Source of the DNA: DATHWB01 sp040880725
Lineage (GTDB): Bacteria; Actinomycetota; Acidimicrobiia; Spongiisociales; ZC4RG35
NCBI GenBank assembly: GCA_040880725.1
Contig: JBBDHV010000045.1
Span: 1 to 15,503, forward strand
Direction of reading: 5' to 3'
Length of the DNA: 15,503 nucleotides
Shown here: positions 1 through 5,988 of the stretch, piece after piece
Layout: every line of letters begins with the position of its first letter
How positions within the stretch are numbered: the stretch's first letter is position 1
The notes under the pieces: generated by a model
What the model was told of the DNA's origin: nothing
Database searches by the model: none
What the model saw: only the letters and a program-made list of their open reading frames with translations
Program-made: the position numbers and the translations under genes

Positions 1-2
1 CC

Positions 3-911
3 GGATTCGGCGGGGCGGTCACCGCCACCATGCAGACAGCCGGTGGGATCTCAGCTGAGATCGTGTCCCTCGCCGCCGACACCGGCCAGGACGGCGAGGT
101 GGCCGACCGGTTGAGTGCGGCGTTGATGGCCGGGTTCGTTCGTGACCCCTACGACACCATCAACTGGGGACGCCCGCTCCAGGAGGGTTCGTGTGCCGAC
201 GCCCGCAACCAGGCGCTGGGCAGCGGACCTCACGGGTTCGACGATCTCCCCCGCGAGCTGATGGAGACAGCCGGATGCGACGCGCATGCCGGATTCAATG
301 CGGCGGCTTCGGTGAGCCGACTCGTCGGTGCCCTCCTCTACCTGGTGGTCGCGGTCGCCGCCCTCGCCCTGTTCGTCCTCACCGCCTTCACCCTCGTGGT
401 CGCCAAGGGCCTGGCCCTGTTCCTCATCGCCCTCCTCCCCATCGCCCTCTACGCCGGACTGTTCCCCGGTGCCGGCCGGTCACTTCTCTGGCATTGGGTG
501 GCCGCCCTCGTCCGGGTGGTCGCACTTGTGATCGTGATGGGTGTCTTCCTGGCGCTGCTGGTCACCGGCCTCAATGGGCTTCTCGGTCTGGCGGGCGGCA
601 TGTGGACCCGGTTCCTGCTGGTGATCTTCTTCATGGCGGTCATGGCGGTCGGCCGCCGCCAACTCCTCGACATCTCCCAACGTCTCGCCGATTCCACCCT
701 CAGCCGTCTCGAAGGCAGCCGGATCGGCGGTGCTCACGGGGCGGCTTGGATCCGCCCCTACCAAGCCGGTGGCATCTCCGGTCTCGGACTCAGCCACACG
801 ATCCGTGAAACAACAACCGACCTCCCCGCCCTCCCCCGCAGAAGAGCCCAGCCGGTGTCCAGCGTCGCCGCGGCTTCCTGGCAGCAGGCTCGACGGAAGG
901 ACTCGGCATGA
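3..911 (+). CDS. Polytopic membrane protein of a type IV secretion system (5' partial)
   Basis: Probable inner-membrane channel component of the conjugation machinery, analogous in position and topology to VirB6/TrbL-type proteins; I did not recognise a diagnostic motif. The frame is open to the left window edge, so the true start may lie outside; the first ATG inside is at 30. Counting from that Met, residues 1-95 are soluble, with Cys at about 55 and 83 that could pair outside the membrane. Hydrophobic helices follow at about 97-122, 126-146, 152-185 and 194-210. A polar, Arg- and Pro-rich tail of about 80 residues completes it. Its stop overlaps the next start as ATGA (908-911). The T4SS role rests on this topology plus the downstream wall hydrolase and coupling ATPase. 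A generic membrane protein cannot be excluded. Confidence 0.75.
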   Translation, partial: GFGGAVTATMQTAGGISAEIVSLAADTGQDGEVADRLSAALMAGFVRDPYDTINWGRPLQEGSCADARNQALGSGPHGFDDLPRELMETAGCDAHAGFNAAASVSRLVGALLYLVVAVAALALFVLTAFTLVVAKGLALFLIALLPIALYAGLFPGAGRSLLWHWVAALVRVVALVIVMGVFLALLVTGLNGLLGLAGGMWTRFLLVIFFMAVMAVGRRQLLDISQRLADSTLSRLEGSRIGGAHGAAWIRPYQAGGISGLGLSHTIRETTTDLPALPRRRAQPVSSVAAASWQQARRKDSA

Positions 912-2113
912 GTTGGCATGTCGTCGCCCGGGTCGCCGCCAACGTCGCCAAGAAGAAGCTGGCCGACAAGGTCAGCAGCCGGAAGAGCGGTTCGGGTTTG
1001 TGGCGGGAGGTCATCACCGTTGGGATCGTCACCGCGCCGCTAGTCATGGTCGTCGTCGTCATCATGCTGGGCGCCGCCGCCCTCGTCGCTACCAGCCCTG
1101 CCGCGGCCGGAGGAGCGGCACTCGGCATCCCGCCGGTGGTGTTCTCCGCCTACCTCGCAGCCGAAACCAACGCCGCCTCGGTCGCAGCGGATTGTGTGGT
1201 GGATTGGCCGGTCATCGCCGGGATCTGGAAGGTCGAATCCGGTCACGCCACCGGTCGGATTATCACCGCGGCCGGGGTGGTAACACCACCGATCTACGGG
1301 GTCACCCTCGACGGTTCCCAGCCGGGCACCGCCGTCATCTCCGATACCGACGGAGGGCTGATTGATGCCGACCAGGTCTGGGATCGGGCGGTCGGTCCCG
1401 CCCAGTTCCTCCCCGGCTCGTGGCGTGCATTCGGACAGGACGGCAACGGCGATGGTGTGGCCGACCCGCACAACGTCTTCGACGCCGCCCTCGCAACCGT
1501 CGCTCACCTCTGTCTCGCCAGCCCCGGGGACTACCAGAATCCGGTCGACCTGGCTCGGGCGTTACGCCGCTACAACAACTCGGCCGTCTACGTGGCCACC
1601 GTTTCGGGGTGGATCGACTACTACCGCAGCTTCGGGTTCAGCGGTGGTGCGGTCACCGCCGACGGGCTGTACGCCTTCCCGCTCCCCCACCAGTCGGTCA
1701 CCGTCGAGGCGATCCGTCGCACCCATCACGACTACCCCGCCTCCGACCTCGGCGTACCCGAAGGCACCCCGGTCTTTGCTGCCCACCCCGGCACCGTCAC
1801 CGCCATCTCCGCCCCGTGCGCCGACACCGAAGGATGCCGGTGCGGATGGGGCGTGCACATCGCCGGATACGACGACCACACCTACACCTACTGCCACGGC
1901 ACCGCAGTCAACGTCGAAGCCGGGACCGAGGTGACCGCCGGTGAGCTGATCATGACGTCGGGGGACACCGGCAACTCCCAAGGCGCCCACCTCCACTTCC
2001 AGATCCGCAACCCCGCCGGTGCCCTGATCTGTCCCCAGACGCTCCTGGAAGCCTGGCATCAGGGCATCGGAGTAAGCCCCGCCACCGCCCCCACCAGCGG
2101 CTGTACCCACTGA
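908..2113 (+). CDS. Membrane-anchored lytic transglycosylase / M23 peptidase fusion (VirB1-like role)
   Basis: Bifunctional peptidoglycan hydrolase expected to open the cell wall for the conjugation channel. Residues 1-35 are basic and cytoplasmic, and one helix at about 36-62 anchors the protein. Residues 98-245 resemble the MltB-type transglycosylase fold: candidate catalytic Glu110 in WKVESGHATG, AVGPAQFLPGSW at 161-172, and the family-typical DGNGDGVADPHN loop at 178-189. Residues 255-385 form an M23/LytM metallopeptidase with His273/274 and Asp280 in the first zinc motif and HLHF at 361-364. Several Cys (304, 310, 312, 329) may form disulfides. GGAAGG at 895-900 sits 7 nt before the ATG, which overlaps the previous stop. 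Two wall-cleaving activities in one chain are known in Gram-positive conjugation systems (VirB1/TcpG-like proteins). Confidence 0.92.
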   Translation: MSWHVVARVAANVAKKKLADKVSSRKSGSGLWREVITVGIVTAPLVMVVVVIMLGAAALVATSPAAAGGAALGIPPVVFSAYLAAETNAASVAADCVVDWPVIAGIWKVESGHATGRIITAAGVVTPPIYGVTLDGSQPGTAVISDTDGGLIDADQVWDRAVGPAQFLPGSWRAFGQDGNGDGVADPHNVFDAALATVAHLCLASPGDYQNPVDLARALRRYNNSAVYVATVSGWIDYYRSFGFSGGAVTADGLYAFPLPHQSVTVEAIRRTHHDYPASDLGVPEGTPVFAAHPGTVTAISAPCADTEGCRCGWGVHIAGYDDHTYTYCHGTAVNVEAGTEVTAGELIMTSGDTGNSQGAHLHFQIRNPAGALICPQTLLEAWHQGIGVSPATAPTSGCTH

Positions 2114-2124
2114 AAGGACACCCC

Positions 2125-2433
2125 GTGCCGCCCCTCGAACCACCACCAGCCGACCCGACCCGAATCCTCACCAGCCAGAGGATCGGCGCCGCACTTGGGG
2201 TCCTCTCCGACCCGCACGCCAGCCGCTCAGATCCTGCCCTCCAACTCGACGAGCACGAACGCCAGACCATCGCCGTGGTGCTCGGCCGGAGCTCGCACCC
2301 TCTCGGCGGGTTCGCTCAGACCGTCCTCGACCAGTGGGATCATCTCGAAGCCGACGACCAGGTCGCCGGCCTCCTCCTCTTCGCCGAGATCACCCGCCGG
2401 CAACGCCGGGCCGACCTGGGGGTCGAGCGATGA
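2125..2433 (+). CDS. Small unknown protein of the transfer operon
   Basis: I do not recognise this 102-residue protein. It begins with GTG and has a good ribosome site, GAAAGGA at 2112-2118, which also covers the previous gene's stop. It is soluble: no signal peptide, membrane segment or Cys is visible. The N-terminus is Pro-rich (about 1-12), followed by a predicted helical body with acidic and basic patches, ending in a basic RRQRR stretch near residue 92. Its stop overlaps the next start as ATGA, so it is made together with the zinc-ribbon protein and the coupling ATPase. That placement suggests an accessory transfer role, but nothing in the sequence proves it. Confidence 0.75.
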   Translation: MPPLEPPPADPTRILTSQRIGAALGVLSDPHASRSDPALQLDEHERQTIAVVLGRSSHPLGGFAQTVLDQWDHLEADDQVAGLLLFAEITRRQRRADLGVER

Positions 2434-2891
2434 ACGCCGCCCAGCCCTGTGTCAGCTGTGACTCCGACACCCGGACAGACACCCAGGGTCTGTGCGGGTC
2501 CTGTCGTGACGACCTGCGGTTCGTCGTCCGGCCCGCCGCGCACCGCGAGACCTACCGGCGCCGAGTCGCCGCACAAACCGGTTTCCGCGACGAAATGCAA
2601 CGCCTCGGAGTGGTCATCATCGAAAGCGTCCCCGACGACAACAGCCTCTGGATCTGTGACCTGTGTAACAGCCGGATCCCAGTCGACGGCGAATACAGCC
2701 TCATCCCCCTCCTCGGCAGCTACGCCCTCTGCACCCCGTGTGTCACCACCCTCCCCTACTGGCCGGACGGCTGGACCCAGCCCACCCCCCGGGCCTGCCG
2801 CTGCGGAGCCTGTCAAGCACCACTCCTCCGCGCCCTCACCCCCGAAATGGGCCGCCCGCACCGGCCGCCCGGACGTTCGATCGGCCGATGA
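2430..2891 (+). CDS. Cys-rich zinc-ribbon small protein of the transfer operon
   Basis: A 153-residue protein of unknown function with ordered Cys pairs. CVSC at 7-10 pairs with CGSC at 22-25, CDLC at 76-79 pairs with CTPC at 101-104, and CRCGAC lies at 123-128. These look like two zinc ribbons and a third Cys cluster. The region between ribbons is Arg-rich (about 35-55), so nucleic-acid binding is possible. The start is chosen at 2430 because it forms an ATGA overlap with the preceding gene; the open frame extends upstream to 2334 but has no better start there. The stop in turn overlaps the coupling-protein start. It could be a DNA-binding adaptor for the transfer complex or a regulator; both are guesses from context. 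Confidence 0.8.
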   Translation: MNAAQPCVSCDSDTRTDTQGLCGSCRDDLRFVVRPAAHRETYRRRVAAQTGFRDEMQRLGVVIIESVPDDNSLWICDLCNSRIPVDGEYSLIPLLGSYALCTPCVTTLPYWPDGWTQPTPRACRCGACQAPLLRALTPEMGRPHRPPGRSIGR

Positions 2892-4552
2892 CACACCCGG
2901 AGCCAAGTCCGAACGCTGAGAAGATCCTGACCGTCGTCACCGCCGCCGTCGCGACAGCCTGTCTCGTGGTGTGGGCCTCCGGCCAGACCGCCGCCCGCCT
3001 CTGGAACAGCACCTGGCTTCCGGTCCCCGTATCAGAGAGCCCGCTCGTCGTGTGGAGGCTCGTCACCGACCCGACCAGACCCGACCAAGCATGGCCCCCG
3101 GCGGTCGCCCACCTCATCCCCGCACCCCTCCCCTACTACGCCACCCTCGCCCTCCTGGTTCTCGTCTCGCTCGCCGGGGCCGTGGCGGGATACCGCTGGC
3201 AGCAACATCGAACAAACGCCGACGCACAGGCGGCCCGATGGGCCAAACCCCGAGACCTCAAACCGCTCCTCGTTCGCCGACCCCAACCCGGACGGCTCAC
3301 CCTCGGCACCGTCCACCGAAGACTCGTCGCCACCGAAGCCCAACACTCCGTCGCCGTCATCGGACCCGCCGGCACCGGCAAGACCACCGGATTCGCCATC
3401 CCCGCCCTCCTCGAATGGGACGGACCCGTCATCGCCACCTCCGTCAAAGGCGACCTCCTCCAACACACCATCGACCAGCGTCGCTCCGTCGGCGAAGCCT
3501 GGGTGTTCGACCCGGTCACCTCGACAGACGAACCCTCCGCCGGCTGGTCACCCCTCCACTCAGCCCACGACTGGCAGGGAGCCCTCCGCATGGCCGCCTG
3601 GCTTGCCTCCACCGCCCGAGCCGGAGAACGCGGCGGACTCCAAGACTCCGACTTCTGGTATGCCGTCGCCCAAAAACTCCTCGCCCCCCTCCTCTTCGCC
3701 GCCGCCCATGAAGGAGCGACCATGGCCGACGTCATCCGCTGGGTCGACCTCCAAGACGAACAAGAACCACTCCACGCCCTCCACCAGGCGGGAGAAGTCG
3801 ACGCCATCCAAGCCTTCGCCGCATCCATCAACCGAGAAGAACGGACCCGGTCCTCCGCCTACACCACCGCCGAAACCGTCCTCGCCGCCTTCGCCGACCC
3901 CGGTGTCCTCGCCACCACCATCCGCCAACCGGTCATCGACCCCGACCGGCTCCTCGACGGCGGAAACCACACCCTCTACATCTGCGGGCCCCTCCACGAA
4001 CAAGCCCGACTCCGGCCCCTGTTCACCGCCCTCATCGAACAGATCGTCGCCCGCGTCTACGACCGGGCCAACCGGCCCAGCAGCCAACTCACCAAACCGC
4101 TCCTCCTCGTCATCGACGAAGCCGCCAACATCGCACCCCTCCCCGACCTCGCCCAACTCGCCTCCACCGCCCGCGGGGTCGGCATCCAACTCGTCACCGT
4201 CTGGCAAGACTTCGCCCAGATCCAGGCCCGCTACGGCACCTTCGCCCAAACCGTCATCAACAACCACCGAGCCAAAGTCGTCCTCGCCGGCATCTCCGAC
4301 ACCCCCACCCTCGACTACATCAGCCGCCTCATCGGAGACGAAGCCGCAGTCGAAGAATCCCGGACCCGTAACCCCGACGGACGAGAGAGCATCACTGAAT
4401 CCAGGCGCAACCGACCACTCGCCTCCACCGCCGACCTCCGACGCGCCGACACCGGCACCGGTGTTCTCGTCTACGGCAACTTCCACCCTGCCCAACTCAA
4501 GCTCAGGCCGTGGTACGAAGGTCGAATTCTGCGGTCGCATACAACCTCATAG
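2888..4552 (+). CDS. Type IV coupling protein, TraG/VirD4-family ATPase
   Basis: Membrane ATPase that recruits the relaxase-DNA complex to the secretion channel. The 554-residue chain has two N-terminal membrane helices at about 12-31 and 81-101 with a short extracytoplasmic loop between. An ATPase domain follows: Walker A GPAGTGKTTG at 159-168 (DNA 3362-3391), a VKGDL segment at 186-190 as in VirD4/TraG proteins, and Walker B LLLVIDEAAN at 405-414 with Asp410/Glu411. The conserved segment around 427-440 (ARGVGIQLVTVWQD) and the ending near LKLRPWY are family-typical, so the gene looks complete. The start at 2888 overlaps the preceding stop as ATGA; the frame is open upstream to 2738, but that extension is Pro/Arg-rich shadow of the previous gene. 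No Shine-Dalgarno is obvious, so translation is probably coupled. Codon third positions are strongly C-biased. Confidence 0.95.
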   Translation: MTHPEPSPNAEKILTVVTAAVATACLVVWASGQTAARLWNSTWLPVPVSESPLVVWRLVTDPTRPDQAWPPAVAHLIPAPLPYYATLALLVLVSLAGAVAGYRWQQHRTNADAQAARWAKPRDLKPLLVRRPQPGRLTLGTVHRRLVATEAQHSVAVIGPAGTGKTTGFAIPALLEWDGPVIATSVKGDLLQHTIDQRRSVGEAWVFDPVTSTDEPSAGWSPLHSAHDWQGALRMAAWLASTARAGERGGLQDSDFWYAVAQKLLAPLLFAAAHEGATMADVIRWVDLQDEQEPLHALHQAGEVDAIQAFAASINREERTRSSAYTTAETVLAAFADPGVLATTIRQPVIDPDRLLDGGNHTLYICGPLHEQARLRPLFTALIEQIVARVYDRANRPSSQLTKPLLLVIDEAANIAPLPDLAQLASTARGVGIQLVTVWQDFAQIQARYGTFAQTVINNHRAKVVLAGISDTPTLDYISRLIGDEAAVEESRTRNPDGRESITESRRNRPLASTADLRRADTGTGVLVYGNFHPAQLKLRPWYEGRILRSHTTS

Positions 4553-4601
4553 CCGATCCGCGGTCCGATGAACGATGGCTCAAGGCAGATCAGCGGTCGC
4601 A
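4531..4601. repeat. Three GCGGTC-type short direct repeats spanning the coupling-gene stop
   Basis: GCGGTCGCA occurs at 4531-4539 and 4593-4601, with a related GCGGTCCGA at 4560-4568. The three copies are spaced about 29 and 33 bp, close to three helical turns. They straddle the stop codon at 4552. They could be binding sites for one protein or chance in GC-rich DNA. Confidence 0.35.
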
Positions 4602-4654
4602 AGCCTCTAGCGTGGGTGCCAGCCGAAACCTTCTGATCCGTAGATCTCCAAGAC

Positions 4655-4680
4655 GTGTCCAGGGGTGTCCGTGAGTGTCG
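4655..4680. repeat. Tandem hexamer repeat with exact 10-bp period
   Basis: GTGTCC at 4655, GTGTCC at 4665 and GTGTCG at 4675 are spaced exactly 10 bp apart, about one helical turn, on one face of the DNA. This arrangement is typical of arm-type sites of tyrosine integrases or of operator arrays. No integrase gene lies in the window. Confidence 0.5.
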
Positions 4681-4707
4681 ACTCAGTCTGGTACGGCGGG
4701 CATCTGG

Positions 4708-4769
4708 GTCCACGGCCGTCAACGCGAGTGCGTCGGCGTCCACGGAGAACGGCTCCCAACATGGCTCCC
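4708..4769. repeat. Two further direct-repeat pairs (GTCCACGG and GGCTCCC)
   Basis: GTCCACGG occurs at 4708-4715 and 4738-4745, 30 bp apart. GGCTCCC occurs at 4751-4757 and 4763-4769, 12 bp apart, in a GGCTCCCAACATGGCTCCC context. Together with the 10-bp tandem just upstream they make a repeat cluster of about 115 bp directly before the cargo genes. Confidence 0.4.
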
Positions 4770-4813
4770 GGTGATGAGTGTCTGTTCAGAGCCACCCTGT
4801 AAGCTCCTGAACG

Positions 4814-5575
4814 ATGACCGGTAGCCATCGGATTCTTGGTATCTCCGATGCGGAGCGCCATGCCAAGGGGCGGCGCTGGATGCGCGCCCTGCAGCGCCAG
4901 GTAGCCGACGCGTGGGCTGCCACGACCGAGACCGATACCTCGCTCTGCGGCGTTCACGGAATGGAGGCCGAGTGCGAGGTAGTCGCCATATCGACCGCCT
5001 TCGCCGTAACGGCCGCGCGAGTGGTGGATTATGAGGTATTCCACGCTGAGCACGGTCAGGCATACCTCGACGCCAAACAATCGGAGCGTCAAGGCCAAGT
5101 GGTGGATGGCCTGGTGCTGATTCGAAACGCCGAGATCCACTTGCCCGTCATTCTGGACCCGGATGTGCCCCGAGTTCTCTCCCTGCTCACTCGCGATGGT
5201 CGGTCAGCATTTCGCGTTGTGCCGAAGTGGAAGCCCTATGGCCAACTGCCGCCAGATGTCCAGAACAACACCAAAACGAGTAAGAGATGTCACGCGGCGT
5301 ACCAGGCGACCGTGGCGGGGGAGCCAGTCATCGAAACGCTGCTCGACGCGATCGCATGGTTCGTGAAGTGTGATCCGTCACTCGCCCACCGAGACGAAGC
5401 AGGTGAACTCATGGGTTTCCCGCTTCCCGAACTCTGGCAGCACGACTACGAGCGACGGCATCCAGATTGGGTAAGGCGCTCTGATGTCGAGACAGAGCTT
5501 CGTGCGAAGAGGGCTCGCGAGGTGCCGGTGGCGAGTACCGGTCAATCAAGCACCGACTTCTCGATGGCGACATGA
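4814..5575 (+). CDS. Unrecognised protein with HEPN-like R-N-x3-H motif
   Basis: I do not recognise the 253-residue family. It is soluble, without signal peptide or membrane helix. Residues 20-100 look mostly helical and lead into LIRNAEIHLP at 102-111, where Arg104-Asn105-x3-His109 fits the Rx4H signature of HEPN-domain ribonucleases, in which a polar residue usually follows the Arg. A short beta-like segment follows (about 130-145), then another helical stretch, and a polar C-terminus. Trp and His pairs near 207-222 (LWQHDYERRHPDW) are notable. The ATG at 4814 has only a weak upstream ribosome site. The stop overlaps the next ATG as ATGA. Placed beside a type III restriction system, a toxin or abortive-infection role is plausible but inferred from one motif and context. 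Confidence 0.7.
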   Translation: MTGSHRILGISDAERHAKGRRWMRALQRQVADAWAATTETDTSLCGVHGMEAECEVVAISTAFAVTAARVVDYEVFHAEHGQAYLDAKQSERQGQVVDGLVLIRNAEIHLPVILDPDVPRVLSLLTRDGRSAFRVVPKWKPYGQLPPDVQNNTKTSKRCHAAYQATVAGEPVIETLLDAIAWFVKCDPSLAHRDEAGELMGFPLPELWQHDYERRHPDWVRRSDVETELRAKRAREVPVASTGQSSTDFSMAT

Positions 5576-5706
5576 CTATCGCATATTGCGGCTACACGTT
5601 CCGAAATGGTTGCCGGTCGGCTTTCACCGAAACACCTGACGAGATCCTTCTTGATGTTGATGGTGGCTACAGGTACTACGTCGCGACATCTGATGAGTCC
5701 CGATAA
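5572..5706 (+). CDS. 44-residue ORF coupled to the HEPN-like gene
   Basis: Short frame starting at an ATG that overlaps the previous stop (ATGA at 5572-5575) and ending in TAA at 5704-5706. It encodes 44 residues, beginning MTIAYCGYTFRNG and ending in an aromatic YRYYVATSDESR segment. The product looks like a genuine globular start rather than shadow sequence: balanced composition and no Arg/Pro runs. It is in the same frame as the following ORF, whose ATG comes directly after the TAA. It may therefore be a small partner protein (for example an antitoxin), or the 5' half of a single 108-residue gene with a nonsense codon. No function is recognised. Confidence 0.5.
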   Translation: MTIAYCGYTFRNGCRSAFTETPDEILLDVDGGYRYYVATSDESR

Positions 5707-5901
5707 ATGGCCGACCTCAGCGAAACGGGCCTTCCCGTCGAGACAGTCAACGAGGTGCTCCGGGTTAACGACATCCCCTTGGATAGCTTCGAGCTTGCCT
5801 CTTTCACCGATGAGCAGCCAGCGGAGACGACGTGGCGTGACTGGTTCGCGCTCGTTACCAGCGACGCCTTCCAGTACGCTCAGCAGCGCCTAGGCGGGTA
5901 G
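5707..5901 (+). CDS. 64-residue acidic ORF directly after an in-frame TAA
   Basis: Starts with ATG immediately after the TAA of the upstream 44-codon ORF, in the same frame, and ends at TAG 5899-5901. The 64-residue product is acidic and predicted helical (LSETGLPVETVNEVLRVNDI, then WRDWFALVTSDAFQYAQQRL). No ribosome site is visible upstream, so it would depend on termination-reinitiation or readthrough. Either it is a separate small gene or the 3' part of a broken gene starting at 5572. A possible role as immunity or antitoxin partner to the HEPN-like protein is speculation. No family recognised. Confidence 0.5.
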   Translation: MADLSETGLPVETVNEVLRVNDIPLDSFELASFTDEQPAETTWRDWFALVTSDAFQYAQQRLGG

Positions 5902-5922
5902 GCGGGCCAAGGGGGGTATGCC

Positions 5923-5958
5923 GCAACGCTCTGAGTGCACGGTGCTGACCAGCGTTGC
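5923..5958. terminator. Candidate bidirectional terminator hairpin between convergent genes
   Basis: GCAACGCT at 5923-5930 and AGCGTTGC at 5951-5958 form a perfect 8-bp inverted repeat with a 20-nt loop. It sits in the 87-bp gap between the plus-strand small ORF ending at 5901 and the minus-strand res stop at 5989. There is no T tract on either side, so intrinsic termination would be weak. Confidence 0.45.
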
Positions 5959-5988
5959 CCGCTAGCTACGAAGCACGGCTAAGTGCCC

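Larger units (their letters stand above)
4553..4813. other. Non-coding boundary between transfer operon and cargo, rich in direct repeats
   Basis: I see no convincing gene here; the minus-strand open frames are shadows. The stretch carries several short direct-repeat pairs, listed separately, and marks the switch from strongly C-ending codon use to more mixed codon use. It must also contain the promoter for the genes starting at 4814, but no clear -35/-10 pair stands out. Because it separates a complete conjugation gene from unrelated cargo, it is the best candidate in the window for an old recombination or attachment site. Confidence 0.5.

Noticed and set aside
2738..2887. 50-codon N-terminal extension of the coupling protein
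   Set aside because: Pro/Arg-rich sequence overlapping the zinc-ribbon gene; the ATGA start at 2888 leads straight into the first membrane helix.
3560..4540. Long minus-strand frame of 326 codons opposite the coupling-protein gene
   Set aside because: Gly/Val/Asp-rich shadow produced by the strong C-ending codon bias of the plus-strand ATPase gene; no motif and no ribosome site.
4607..5140. Minus-strand frame of 177 codons over the boundary region and the HEPN-like gene
   Set aside because: Composition looks like antisense shadow, with no start signal, and it crosses the direct-repeat cluster.
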